Source of the DNA: Chromera velia
Taxonomy: Eukaryota; Sar; Chromeraceae
DNA length: 45,594 nucleotides
Direction: 5' to 3'
Assembly (NCBI GenBank): GCA_018398765.1
Contig: JAHBMJ010000515.1
Coordinates: 1 to 45,594 of the forward strand
The notes below the pieces were generated by a model, which made no database searches, was not told the DNA's origin, and saw only the letters and a program-made list of their open reading frames with translations. Below, one piece after another: positions 21,919-31,655 of this stretch. The number at the start of each line of letters is the position of its first letter. Within the stretch, counting starts at the first letter, position 1. The translations under genes and the position numbers were made by a program.

Positions 21919-22008
21919 CTGCAATCAGAGCAGGAGGTTGAATGAATGCATGAAAGAAAAACATACCAAAACCATTCATGCAGCCGGTCGGAGCTCTACA
22001 CGACCAAC

Positions 22009-22109
22009 CCGCCCGGAACCGAGACACATGTAACATAAAGCTCCAATGGATACAGTCAGCATAATTCCAGGGGAGGCACAGGAAGAGCAAGGCATTTCGA
22101 CTGGCAGGT
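22009..22109 (-). CDS. Glycoprotein gene exon encoding the transmembrane segment
   Basis: The acceptor CCCAATGCAG enters in phase 1 and the donor GTTGGT exits in phase 0. Both phases match the neighbouring exons (22299-22371 and 21832-21918). The 33 residues include SPGIMLTVSIGALCYMC, a hydrophobic stretch of helix length preceded by a Cys pair and followed by Gly/Arg. All exons upstream are rich in N-x-S/T sequons and those downstream nearly lack them. This fits a single-pass type I protein with its N-terminal side outside the cell. Confidence 0.5.
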
Positions 22110-22298
22110 CTGCATTGGGAATGAAGAAAAAGTGCAAGTTAAAAGAATTCAAACCCCTGCAATTCCCCAGATGGTTCGGAAAGCGGCTCTGTAAGCGGAG
22201 ACCACCTAGGACGTGAGCTTGGAATGAGAAGACTTCATCCAATCCGCCCTACAAATAAATCTCTGTCTGTGTAAATAAAGAAATGTTCTCTCTCGGAC

Positions 22299-22371
22299 CT
22301 GCAATTCGCACTGAGAGACGTGAAGAGATCGACGCGAAGGCCTCCAGGATGATGGGCAGAGGTTTCACCAC
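22299..22371 (-). CDS. Glycoprotein gene exon, juxtamembrane
   Basis: The acceptor is TGCATGCATGCAG and the donor GTCCGA. The exon has 73 bp, phase 0 in and phase 1 out, matching its neighbours. It encodes VVKPLPIILEAFASISSR and a few more residues leading into the membrane exon. No family is recognised. Confidence 0.45.
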
Positions 22372-22373
22372 CT

Positions 22374-22422
22374 GCATGCATGCATACATGCATGCAATCC
22401 ATTCATTCATTCATTCATTCAA
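22374..22422 (+). repeat. TGCATGCA and (ATTC)n tract at a splice acceptor
   Basis: Several overlapping TGCATGCA octamers (22374-22397) and an (ATTC)n run lie immediately upstream, on the minus strand, of the exon at 22299-22371. The octamer itself forms the acceptor. Confidence 0.8.
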
Positions 22423-22857
22423 AAGAGAGAACTAACGCGGATGCACACATACAGACATAGACGTGCAGAAACTAAATGGATGCGTTGTTTTCTTTTTTGG
22501 CTTTTGGCAGACTGAAAGAAAGAGGGAGAAAGAAAAGAAGAAGCAAGAAAAAGACGAGAAGAAAGTGAGCGAGAGAGAGTTGAAGAAAGGAACACATACA
22601 AACACAGGCACACGCGAAGAAGAGAGAAGGAGAGGGCAAGAAGGTGATACATATTGACACTATCCCTCGACCGCTGTCTGTCATTTGTGAGAGTACCCCG
22701 TCTGCATGTCTCTGCCAAGTGAAGGCGACAAGGTGCCACTGATGGAGAGGACCTAAATGTGAGGGAAAGATAGATAGATTCCCGATCTGTCTGCACCTGA
22801 GTCGAAACATGCAACCACCCCGACAGTCCCTCCCTGTCAATTGAAGGGCCGACCGAC

Positions 22858-22975
22858 CGCACAGGCCACATCGACGCCATCCAGTCCCGCAATCTCAGGT
22901 GCCACTTCGCAGATCAGAGTCGCGACCTCTTGGAGCAACTCGGCAGCGAAAATTGCCCGCAGATCATCCGCCTCC
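22858..22975 (-). CDS. Glycoprotein gene exon, helical ectodomain piece
   Basis: The acceptor follows a (CT)n polypyrimidine tract (…CTCTCCCCGAG). The exon enters in phase 2 and leaves in phase 0 at donor GTCGGT. It encodes EADDLRAIFAAELLQEVATL and then ICEVAPEIAGLDGVDVACA, likely helical with two Cys. It joins in frame to the exons on either side. Confidence 0.5.
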
Positions 22976-23375
22976 CTCGGGGAGAGAGAGAGAGAGAGTC
23001 AATAGACCGTGAGCGAGACAGAGAGGGTCAGGAAGAGGAGGAAAGGAGGCTGGAAAAGAAAGAAAGACAGACAGACAGATGAACTCAAGGACGGAACACG
23101 AAGGCCTTTGGCCGTTTAAAGGAAATCATTGAGGAGATGCATGCATCATCAATCACCGGCACGGGGGTACTCTGTCAGAACGAAAACGACGCACAACGGT
23201 TGACATGGGGTTAAAAGCGCGCGCACACACACACACACTCAGAGAGAGAGGGGGAGAGAGAGAGAGAGAGAGAGAGAGATTGACACAGAAAGACAGCAAT
23301 GAATTCTGCCGATGTAAGACGAAAGGAAGAGAAAGAAAGAAGTGCTTGCAAGGTCTGACCCATGCAAGTACCGAC

Positions 23376-23444
23376 CTCGCCGTGTCACATCTGAGAGTGA
23401 GGAGTTCGTTGAGCGTCTCGATGTCCGACTCGTTCACACGTTGC
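23376..23444 (-). CDS. Glycoprotein gene exon, 69 bp
   Basis: The acceptor is ACCTGCAAG and the donor GTCGGT, phase 2 at both ends. The Arg codon formed across the donor joins it to the exon at 22858-22975. It encodes VNESDIETLNELLTLRCDTA with one N-x-S sequon. Confidence 0.45.
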
Positions 23445-23625
23445 CTTGCAGGTATGTACGCAGACCTTGCAACAGATCGATCGGTTTTTGTTCCTCCTTC
23501 TTCTTTCCGCCTGATTGCATTCAACGGATTCTGCCTGATTTTGAAATCACAAGAATAATTTGTGTTCATGCTGGTGCTCATCTGTCCACAACACGCCGTA
23601 CAATTACAGAGGGAAAGGGACCAAC

Positions 23626-23736
23626 GATGGAACCAGCCAGAGAGACAGTGAGACAACCAGACGACAACTAGGAATGCTCAGAGACTGGAAGGCGTCTAAA
23701 GGTTTCGTTCGAACTATGGCACTCATGCGGATGAAC
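23626..23736 (-). CDS. Possible glycoprotein exon at the duplication edge
   Basis: The acceptor TCTAGCAG is the first base pair shared with the second duplication unit. The exon itself is unique to this unit. Entering in phase 2 it is open, beginning FIRMSAIVRTKPLDAF, and a GTTGGT donor at 23625 would leave it in phase 2 as the next exon requires. Evidence is phase and splice signals only. Confidence 0.25.
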
Positions 23737-24202
23737 CTGCTAGATACGCCGCACTTTCAGGAATAGCTAAAGGTTGTGTGAAGATCGGAATGGCAGAAAG
23801 AAAACACTCGCAAACAGGGAGGGCATCCCTCTCTTTTTCTTCCTCTTGCTCTGTACGTTGGTCTTTCCATGCACTCGTGTGTGCCTGTGTACACGTGCAA
23901 GTGTGTTTATGTGTCCGCTTTTCTCTCTGAACTTGCGCGCATGTAGGTCTACCCATCTATCGTTTTGTTTGTCTACTTCTATGCCTTTCTATCTCCCAAA
24001 AAGAGTAGGAGAAGAAAACAAGGAGTCTGTCCATCTATCCGTCCCTGTCTCTGTTCGTGTCTCTCTCGCTGCTTGTTGATTTGTTTCTTCTTCTGCTTAT
24101 TTCTGCTTGTGCCCCTCTCTGGCTGTCTTCTGATTTCAAAAATATTCCAGAGGGAGAAGTAAAATGCATACAAACACATGCAGTAACAACGCACACACAA
24201 AC

Positions 24203-24711
24203 TTGGGGGGAGAAGCCGATCGTATCCGCTTCCTGCCTCCAGGCCGGCAAGGCTGTATACCAAATCCTGTGCGCATCTGCTGAGACGAGCCACAGAGATT
24301 TTCAAGCGAATCCGGTCGAAAAGCTGTCCCGCTCCTCCTGTGGCGTTTTGGATTTTCTGGAGGAGACTGGTCTCTGGCCCTTCCGTGTTTTCATCTTCCT
24401 CGATTTCTTCGTTTGTGAAGTTGCCCAAGGCAGCTGTGCCGGGAGGAAACTCAACCCCGACGTCTTGTTGAGGGAACGTGAGGTCTGCTGTCGGCAGATT
24501 TCTGACTCGAAAAGTCTGATTGGATCCAAAGGGACCTTCAAAGATGATGTCAATATCGGTGGGGGGCCCGACCAGAGTCGGGTCCGAAAAGTTTAACGTA
24601 GTGTTAAAGTCGAAAGGAGAGTCCCCGCTACAGGAGGCGTTGCCGAAATTGGAGGAAATGAATCGGTCCAGACCCGTCAGATTACCTCCCGTGGGGATGA
24701 ACGAGGAGGGC
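24203..24711 (-). CDS. Glycoprotein exon X1b, densely N-glycosylated
   Basis: The acceptor GATTGCAG (24712 upward) takes one base to complete a Gly codon left by exon X1a, so the X1a-X1b join is in frame. The exon encodes about 169 residues with seven N-x-S/T sequons in its first 120 (NLTG, NASC, NTTL, NFSD, NQTF, NFTN, NATG), strong evidence for an extracellular domain. An acidic stretch (EEIEEDENTEGPETS) and a helical, Cys-containing end follow. The donor is ambiguous because the exon runs into a GT-rich tract; 24203 is approximate. The second copy is 31656-32164, identical in length. Confidence 0.6.
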
Positions 24712-25014
24712 CTGCAATCAATTCAATTCAGTCACTCCCTCATTCACCCACTTACCCACTCGCTCTTCTACTCGGCTACCCACTGTCTCATTCTTTCATT
24801 TACTCAATGATTCACTCGCGCTCATCATGAATCACGAACTCAGCCCTACACATCCATGTTCAATTTCTTCTTCATCAGACGGAGTGCCTGAGAGCCCAGG
24901 AGCACAATTAGGGTGGCAGATTGGAAGGAAGTACTCGGCGTGCCCGGATGGAAGGAAGGACAGCCACAATGAAGGGGGCCTCTTTTCTTCGCTTGCCGAC
25001 GCTCGTCTCCGCCG

Positions 25015-25060
25015 CTTCTCTTCTCTTCTCTTCTCTTCTCTTCTCTTTTTTTTTTGTTTT
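25015..25060 (+). repeat. (TCTTC)n microsatellite in the X intron
   Basis: A pentanucleotide pyrimidine run followed by T9 lies between exons X1a and X1b. The copy in unit 2 (about 32467-32500) is one or more units shorter. Confidence 0.85.
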
Positions 25061-25145
25061 GTTGTTGTACGCAAACAAGAGACGAAAGGAAACAAAGAGA
25101 CTAGCAGCTTGGAAGGCCACATGTATAACTCAATGACGAACTGAC

Positions 25146-25644
25146 CCTGACAGCGCCTCTTCGACTGAAGTCGGAATCCCATTTCCTTTCAATCCCACGG
25201 ACTCCCCACAAATGTTCTCAGGAGAAACCTCGCCCCCCAGCCCTGGGAAGATCTTATCAAACAGGTTCTCTGTGCCGTCAAGCGTGTCTGCGAGAAAGTC
25301 TGACGTGATGTGGTAGAGGCTGTCCACCTGGTCCACAGTCGGGTAGGCCGGTGGGAAACTCCGACTGTTGCTCTGTTGCAAACGTCTCAGACGCTCTGTT
25401 GCAACATCGGCTCCATCCGTCTGGGATCTTTCACAGCCGTACCGAGCTAGATAATGACAGGCGCCCTCCACAATCTTGGCCAGCGGGCCCATGTCGTTGA
25501 TTCGTTTCGCGTAACCTTCAAAGTCGGCAGCAGTGGACGGGAAAGAACCACCCTGCCCGACTGCACGGGCCTGTTCCTGGAAGCAAGAGTGGAGAACATC
25601 CGGGGAAAGTCCGACTGCCACACCAAAGAGGAGGGGGCAGAATC
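25146..25644 (-). CDS. Glycoprotein exon X1a
   Basis: The acceptor TGCACACAG and donor GTCAGT bound 499 bp, phase 1 in and phase 2 out. It encodes GFCPLLFGVAVGLSPDVLHS and continues for about 165 residues, with several Cys and predicted helices. Compared with exon X2a the length is identical. All ten or so amino-acid differences lie in the C-terminal half, and the first half is identical even at DNA level. No known domain is recognised. Confidence 0.6.
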
Positions 25645-25894
25645 CTGTGTGCATGTCAGCAGACAGGCAGCGAGGGAAGGAAAAAAGAAGGAACGCAGGC
25701 CGGTACACTGTTGTTTGCAACACTTCTTTTAACTTACACTCTTCAAAACCGTCTGCGAAGTGCAAGCTGTATTGATGCGGTCATAATTCTGCTGAGGCTG
25801 TACAAAAAGACCACAATCATATCAAAAAGACCACAGGCAAATCGTTTGTTCACACATTTGAACAAAGGCCTGGTGAAGTGTATGGTTGATTCAC

Positions 25895-26301
25895 TGTTGC
25901 ACCTATATGGTGTTGCACAATGCATGTTGCAGTACGTGTTGCATAAACTGCGCTATGCTGCATGCATAGATTGCATGTACGTACAGATTTGCAAATCGAT
26001 CGATATACACATGTGTATACATGAGTCACATCTCTATATATGGTGCTGCACGTGTATATAGCTCTCCTCGATCTGGCTGTGGAGATTCTGCAGCCAATGG
26101 AACCTTTTGTTCCGAAAAGTTATGCACAATGTATAAAGGACAGCACTTGCTCTCTTGCAACGTCGCCATGCAGGATGCTTTGATGATCTTGGCTGTATAT
26201 ACGTTGCGCTCTGTTGCAGCAGCAACAAGGCATCGGCACTGATGTGTGATTCCGAAGGGTTCGCCCTCGAGACAGCCGCTGGAATTTCCTCATAGCCTTC
26301 C
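25895..26301 (+). promoter_or_regulatory. Shared upstream region of nuclease ORF 1
   Basis: The 400 bp before the ATG is conserved with the region before ORF 2 (33318-33728) despite indels. It holds five TGTTGCA heptamers (from 25895, 25911, 25925, 25937 and 26212), a conserved CCAAT within CAGCCAATGGAACC, and in this copy a TATA-like GTATATACG about 100 bp before the start. An in-frame TAG nine bases upstream of the ATG is present in both copies and fixes the start. Promoter function is inferred. Confidence 0.4.
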
Positions 26302-28764
26302 ATGAAGCGCATGGATACTTTCATGCGTGGCGGCCGCGTCCTGTTGAAGGGTTCTCTCCATCTCTCTACAAGACGATCTCTTGCAAACAACAGATGTTGG
26401 GGAAAGGTTGAATCCTCCGCCCCGCACGCCCAGCACCTATATACATTGTCAAGGCTGAACGAGAGTTGTGGGCGAATATGGGGAGGTTCTTTCTATTGTC
26501 ACAGATCCTTGGTGGCGCAACTCGCAACTTTCTCTGCTGGAGGGGTGCAGCAATGTCTGACACACCCAAAGGCACCCCAGCCAGCTTCGCATCTGCGCCG
26601 AGAAAGACTTCACACTCAAGAAGCTTTCCATCTGGAGCGCAGAAGAACCGTGGACCCCACCAAATCACCCACAGATGCTGTAGTCAACGTTGAGAATGAA
26701 AAGAACCTTCCGAGGGTCTGTAAATTCACTTCGCACGAGTGTCACGAAGTAGAGCAATCGTCCATTGCTCTGCTTCGCGGGACGTTCCGCCCAACCGAAG
26801 ACTTTGTAGGCCTGGAGGAGCCCCCCATCCCCCTCCCCCATTTCGCCCACGCAGATATTGCAGTGCGCCCCAAAGGCTGCACAGAAGACCTCTGGCTTCC
26901 TGTGCAGGTCAAATCGACCAAATGCGAGAGTCGACCGACAAAAAACAGGTCCCCATCGTGGAAATTCCGAAGAGTCCGCGGGTACGACGGAATGGTAGTG
27001 GCCTTCGTCTCTCTGCAAAAAGATTGCGAGCTGGGCCCAAAGGTGTGGCTTTTCCCTGGACGTTATTTTGACAGCCTCGCAGGAGAAGGGTCGTTCCGGA
27101 TCACTCAGGGAGGAAAACATGACAATGTGGAGAGCAGGTTTCGATTTGAGAATCATTGTGTGCTGCATCATGACAGACATGTCGGGCAGGCGCTCTATGA
27201 AAAGTGGTGGGAAGCCCGAAAGGACCGTGGCTCCGTCTGTGACCCGTACCGTCTTCAAAGTTTCAGCAGCCTGCAGTCACAGTTGAGTCCTGCACATCTG
27301 AAGGAGTGGGAAATGCTACAGAGGTGTCTTAAGCTGTTTGACTCCGTCCCGGGGGGCGTAGAGGTTCGCGCCGCTCTCTACCCCTCCTTACCCCATGACA
27401 TTGAAATTCGCCTTGCCTCCTCCGATCAGAATGAGTGGCACAGAGTGCAGCTCAAGAGTTCTTGCTGGTTGCCAAGTCACCGTTTCGCTGCCGTCAACAT
27501 GAGTAGGAGGCTTGGTTCTCATACACTCCCGTATGCTGAAGGCGACTTTGATTTTTTGCTTGTGAGCTCCCCGCAGAATGGAAAGTCCTCAAAAGCTTTC
27601 CCTCCTGAATTCATCAACCCTCATCCACCTCTGGACCCTGATAGCACATCATTCTTCTTGATTCCCATGTCCGAGCTCGTCAAAGAAGGCGTGGTGTATT
27701 CAGAGAAGGAGAAGCAGAGGGGGGTGACAGGCCTCGGTCTTGACTTTTCGATCGATGATTCCACTTACACCTGCGTTCCGATCAGAGAGCCTCCCTGGAT
27801 TTCCCAGAAAGATGGGGATCTTGCCCCTTTCTCATCGCAAGGCATTGGAGAAAATGGTGCGACTGCGTCCGCATCAAATCGCAAGAGCACAACCGCATGC
27901 AGGCGCTCTGATCATTTTGACTTTCCGAACGTCCAGGGGGCATTGTACCCTGATTTTTTTTATAACAATGCACAGCAGCAACCCTACAAAGAGGCAGCCA
28001 CGAAGTATCGAGAAAGAACTTCTTTCAACGAGGCAGTGGATATTGACCATCTCCCCCTGCATGAATGGGGCAGAACCGACAGAGGGGCGCTTCTCCTCTT
28101 GCGACATAGCCTGGCCCCTGAGCCATCAAGTGGATTTGCCGGCCTCGAAGAGCCCCCGATTCCTCTATCTCCCTACACGACAGACCATGTAGCTGTGCGG
28201 CCAATCGGCTGTGCAGAGGATCTGTGGCTGCCTGTGCAACTGAGATCGACACGAACCCAGTTTGGAAAGCGTGTAACTGAAGAGGGAGGTGGGGTTCGGA
28301 ATCCCTCATGGATTTTCCGAGACCTTTCCCGTGACGGAACGTCTGCACTTTGCATTTTTGTGCAGGAGTTCCCGAGAGCCTGGCTTTTTCCAGGGGACTC
28401 TTTGCCCTACTCTCTGCAGAATTCAACGTCCAGGTCCTTTCGTATTACTGAAGGGGGAAAGTATGACAGAGAAGGGAGACGGTGCAGCTTCCAGCACGCT
28501 TTCCCAGAGGGTCGTCATGTTGGGGAAGCTCTACTTACGATCTGGCAAGAATGTAGGGACGGGAAGCGAGAGTGTGAATTGCTTCCTTTGAATAGACTCA
28601 GTGACAAGTTGAATCCCCTTCCCAAACACCGGGCCCAGCGTCTGGTAAAATGGAAAGTCAATGCGTGGGAAGCTTTGACGGCAGGCCAGCAAGTCCAGCG
28701 TATTTTGTCCTCAGGAGTGAGCCGAAGAATGACTACGCTCTCACATTACCTGAGACATTACTGA
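26302..28764 (+). CDS. Triple PD-(D/E)XK-like nuclease-domain protein, nested antisense
   Basis: This is an uninterrupted 820-codon ORF, unlike the exon-split gene around it. The Arg/Ser-rich, acid-poor first 38 residues resemble an organelle presequence. Three similar domains follow. Domain 1: Asp185 in ADIAVRP, then Gln202-Val-Lys204 in LWLPVQVKST, then VVAFVSL and VWLFPG strands. Domain 2: Asp366 (HDIEIRL), Gln383-Leu-Lys385 (RVQLKSS), GDFDFLLVSSPQ and FFLIP. Domain 3: Asp628 (DHVAVRP), Gln646-Leu-Arg648, so its catalytic Lys is Arg. D...(E/Q)xK followed by D-F-x-L-x-x-x-P and a (F/Y)-x-I-P strand is the layout of PD-(D/E)XK enzymes such as intron-encoded endonucleases of the PDDEXK_5 type. 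Nuclease activity is inferred, not shown. It lies between minus-strand exons Y1 and X1a. Confidence 0.6.
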   Translation: MKRMDTFMRGGRVLLKGSLHLSTRRSLANNRCWGKVESSAPHAQHLYTLSRLNESCGRIWGGSFYCHRSLVAQLATFSAGGVQQCLTHPKAPQPASHLRRERLHTQEAFHLERRRTVDPTKSPTDAVVNVENEKNLPRVCKFTSHECHEVEQSSIALLRGTFRPTEDFVGLEEPPIPLPHFAHADIAVRPKGCTEDLWLPVQVKSTKCESRPTKNRSPSWKFRRVRGYDGMVVAFVSLQKDCELGPKVWLFPGRYFDSLAGEGSFRITQGGKHDNVESRFRFENHCVLHHDRHVGQALYEKWWEARKDRGSVCDPYRLQSFSSLQSQLSPAHLKEWEMLQRCLKLFDSVPGGVEVRAALYPSLPHDIEIRLASSDQNEWHRVQLKSSCWLPSHRFAAVNMSRRLGSHTLPYAEGDFDFLLVSSPQNGKSSKAFPPEFINPHPPLDPDSTSFFLIPMSELVKEGVVYSEKEKQRGVTGLGLDFSIDDSTYTCVPIREPPWISQKDGDLAPFSSQGIGENGATASASNRKSTTACRRSDHFDFPNVQGALYPDFFYNNAQQQPYKEAATKYRERTSFNEAVDIDHLPLHEWGRTDRGALLLLRHSLAPEPSSGFAGLEEPPIPLSPYTTDHVAVRPIGCAEDLWLPVQLRSTRTQFGKRVTEEGGGVRNPSWIFRDLSRDGTSALCIFVQEFPRAWLFPGDSLPYSLQNSTSRSFRITEGGKYDREGRRCSFQHAFPEGRHVGEALLTIWQECRDGKRECELLPLNRLSDKLNPLPKHRAQRLVKWKVNAWEALTAGQQVQRILSSGVSRRMTTLSHYLRHY

Positions 28765-29240
28765 TTTTTTGGTGATGCAAATATTCCTAATGTTTATTTG
28801 TCTAGCTATGTATTAAATAGAAATTTATATAAATCTATATACTAGTAGTCTCTATACTATATATAGTACTGGTCTACATATTATAATTTATATATCTGTG
28901 AATGATGAGTTTCAATGATCATTATATATATTTTTAGTGTTCTTCTATAAGTCTATCATAAATTTTAAAAAAGAATTCTAGATGGATTAAAAAAAAAAAA
29001 AGAAGATATTGTTATGTATCTAATTTGTTTTCTTTCTTTTGATTAATTGCCTGCAAAACCTTGCCTACCTGCAATACTTATGCAACACCAAAATAATATG
29101 TGTTTGAGGCAAACAAAAGAAAAAAAATATGTTTAAAAACTGAGTATAAGTATAAAACATCTGCTAACATCTGCATTTTTTCCCTATGTGATACGCCTAT
29201 AATATATATTTCTTTAAACAAACTATATTAAAATGAAAGT
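28765..29240. other. AT-rich block 3' of nuclease ORF 1
   Basis: Composition shifts sharply to AT-rich right after the ORF stop and returns to normal near 29240. No ORF occurs. It probably includes the nuclease 3' UTR and belongs to the long intron of the minus-strand gene. A longer AT-rich block occupies the same place in unit 2. Confidence 0.6.
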
Positions 29241-29579
29241 ACATCTCATTATACACTGTATGTCATGGAGCAGGTCTAGTACTGCGGGTTAAGCTAGCAG
29301 TTATTGTATACAATTGTACAGCAATATTACTTAACTGTCTGACTCAGCATCATACAGTAGAGGAAGATTCTGGTCTTTCATGCAAATACGAGCGAGCGTT
29401 GGTGTATGATATAGAACGGTGTTAAGTAAGTAACATCTAAATGTTGGGCCTGCTTCGGCGCGTCCCGGCGCCTAAGTCTGAGTGCCAGTGAAGCCTGGGA
29501 ATTAAAAAAATACGAATGGATTCATGAGGACTCTGGAAGGAGATTCAAGGGCTCTGCAGCAAGACGAGTTAATACGTAC

Positions 29580-29668
29580 AACATGGCAATACTCTTCGAT
29601 ATAGAAGATGGCACGCGATTTCCACTTGGGTTTTGCCACGAAGCAGTCATCAGCATTTTCACCTTCTC
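29580..29668 (-). CDS. Possible glycoprotein exon Y1c
   Basis: The acceptor CATGCAAG and donor GTACGT flank 89 bp that are open in phase 0 (EKVKMLMTASWQNPSG...). In the unit 2 copy the Trp codon of TASWQN is TGA. Conservation of the segment and the clean borders suggest an exon, but its phase does not yet join to X1a, so the donor or an extra exon is unresolved. Confidence 0.3.
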
Positions 29669-29863
29669 CTTGCATGGAATTTCCTTCCAACTGAAGCGGC
29701 TGGCTGGAGGCTCCAGAGAACAAACCGCTCTATGGCGTGACTGTGTCTGTTTACGTATGACTGCAAGACCCCCCGTCTGTGGATGCTCATTGATGCATGC
29801 ACGGTGGCTGCATGTACGTCTGTCTGTCTGTTTCTTGAATTCGGTTCATCAGGGCACACATAC

Positions 29864-30169
29864 CTCGAATACGCAGCGGGGCCCATTGATCTCAGTCAAG
29901 ACGGAGGAGATGTCGGGAAGTAGACCGGGGTCGACCAGGACCCTCGTAGTGACGTTGGCAGAACATTCGATGCAGAAGTCTGTGGGAGGGGGGATCTGGG
30001 CACGATCGAGGCTACAGAGTTCGATGACTTCAAGATCGGGATTCTGACCGATCCCGATAGCACAGCTGGCAGTTGTGAGGCTAGAAAGGTCCAATCTTGT
30101 CAAGTCTGTATCAACAATTTCGACCGTGACGGCCTCGGTCACACCAATCGAAGCCGGCCTGGTCACATT
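29864..30169 (-). CDS. Glycoprotein exon Y1b, L-domain-like
   Basis: The acceptor GTGAATGCAG and the strong donor GTATGT bound exactly 102 codons, phase 0 at both ends. The peptide has the rhythm of receptor L-domain or ECM33-like solenoids: VTVEIVDTDLTRLDLSSLT, then AIGIGQNPDLEVIELCSL, with two N-x-T sequons and paired Cys. Assignment to that fold is by pattern only. The unit 2 copy (37741-38046) keeps the length, but its donor reads GCATGT. Confidence 0.5.
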
Positions 30170-30511
30170 CTGCATTCACGTAGGCAAGCAGTCACGCGCA
30201 AGCAGAAAAGGGATGAACGTCAATTTGTGCACCTCCAAAAACGATATTCTCAGCGTGGCCGTGTAGATCTTGCAGCCTCGATCGAATCCTTGAGGATGCG
30301 TGCGTTATTTTGCCTGTATTCCTTCCGGGCTCCATCACAGCATTTGCGTGCAAGTTACTCATGCAAGCGAAAAAGAGCAGAAACCTGAGAGAGGGCAATC
30401 ATCGAGGGGAGCGGCAATTTCTTTTCCCCGGACAAACGTATTGAGTGCAGACACAGACGAAAAGGGAAGGAAGGAATTCTTCCTCAGACAAAGTGAAAGA
30501 CGCAAACCCAC

Positions 30512-30745
30512 CGCCGGCAGTCTGAATCGCGTGTGAGCGATGGAGAGCTCCACCACCTTATCGATGCCAGAAAGGTCCAGTGAGTTCAACTGTGTTTGAG
30601 CGTTGTTGTTCGGGGGTGCCCCTATGACACTCGGCTCTCTGGGGTATTGCAGCGTTCCCGTCAGACGGACCCTATCCATGGATAGAATAGACGAGCTGCT
30701 GCCTGTGAGGCGGCCATAGATGGGAACATCCCTTGGGTCGAGAAT
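30512..30745 (-). CDS. Glycoprotein exon Y1a, L-domain-like
   Basis: The acceptor CATGCATGCAG and donor GTGGGT give 78 codons, phase 0 to 0. It starts ILDPRDVPIYGRLTG and contains LNSLDLSGIDKVVELSIAHT, again L-domain/LRR-like. It follows in frame the small exon at 31147-31189. It contains an in-frame repeated-strand pattern but no sequon. Confidence 0.5.
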
Positions 30746-31146
30746 CTGCATGCATGTGTTTTGTATGCGTCCATACACATGCATGAATGTACGTTGAAGA
30801 AGAATCTGTAGGTATGCGCTTATTTCATGTGGATACTTCATTAGAAGCTTCAAGGTACCCGGGTGGTTGGCTGAATGGGTGCGGGAGGGAGATTGAGAAG
30901 ACACATGCATGCATGTAGAGACTCTTTCGATCATCTTCTACTGTTTCTCCTTCATCTACAGTGGTATCCAAACAGTTACCCCCCTCTCGCAAAGCTGAGG
31001 TCCAAAAGTTGAGCTAGTTCTTTATGCAGACAGAGAAAGAGAGAGAGAGCGAGACAGACAGAGAGACAGACTATATATTTCTTCTTCGCACTTCTTTTTC
31101 TTCATGTACATAACAGACAGACCGACAGGCAGACAGACTGACTTAC

Positions 31147-31189
31147 AGATATGGGGATTTTGAATGTCAGGGGGTCTGTGCGTGAAGTC
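31147..31189 (-). CDS. Small glycoprotein exon joining X2 to Y1
   Basis: The acceptor TCTAGCAG and near-consensus donor GTAAGT bound 43 bp. Read in phase 2 it encodes TSRTDPLTFKIPIS and leaves in phase 0, exactly what exon Y1a needs. Its acceptor is the first base shared between the two duplication units, so the exon is unit-specific while the intron before it is shared. Confidence 0.4.
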
Positions 31190-31655
31190 CTGCTAGATAC
31201 GCCGCACTTTCAGGAATAGCTAAAGGTTGTGCGAAGATCGGAATGGCAGAAAGAAAACACTTGCAAACAGGGAGGGCATCCCTCTCTTTTTCTTCCTCTT
31301 GCTCTGTACGTGGGTCTTTCCATGCACTCGTGTGTGCCTGTGTACACGTGCAAGTGTGTTTATGTGTCCGCTTTTCTCTCTGAACTTGCGCGCATGTAGG
31401 TCTACCCATCTATCGTTTTGTTTGTCTACTTCTATGCCTTTCTATCTCCCAAAAAGAGTAGGAGAAGAAAACAAGGAGTCTGTCCATCTATCCGTCCCTG
31501 TCTCTGTTCGTGTCTCTCTCGCTGCTTGTTGATTTGTTTCTTCTTCTGCTTATTTCTGCTTGTGCCCCTCTCTGGCTGTCTTCTGATTTCAAAAATATTC
31601 CAGAGGGAGAAGTGAAATACATACAAACACATGCAGTAACAACGCACACACACAC

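Larger units (their letters stand above)
23736..30852. repeat. Tandem duplication unit 1 (7.1 kb)
   Basis: The unit matches 31189-38731 in direct orientation. Order inside: exons X1a/X1b (minus), nuclease ORF (plus), AT-rich block, exons Y1a/Y1b (minus). Identity is uneven: about 98% over 23.75-25.14 kb, 100% over about 25451-25728, lower in the shared promoter, only protein-level similarity within the nuclease ORFs, and about 85-90% over the Y exons. The left edge coincides with a splice acceptor. Confidence 0.85.

Noticed and set aside
21440-22090. Lys/Glu-repeat and His/Thr-repeat ORFs
   Set aside because: They arise from (AAAG)n and (GT)n repeats within an intron.
24057-24596. 179-codon plus-strand ORF, duplicated at 31510-32049
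   Set aside because: It lies opposite exon X1b/X2b. Its conservation follows from the duplication, while the minus strand has splice borders, matching phases and sequons.
26665-27258. 197-codon minus-strand ORF opposite the nuclease
   Set aside because: Shadow of the 820-codon ORF; no motifs, and not maintained in the paralogue.
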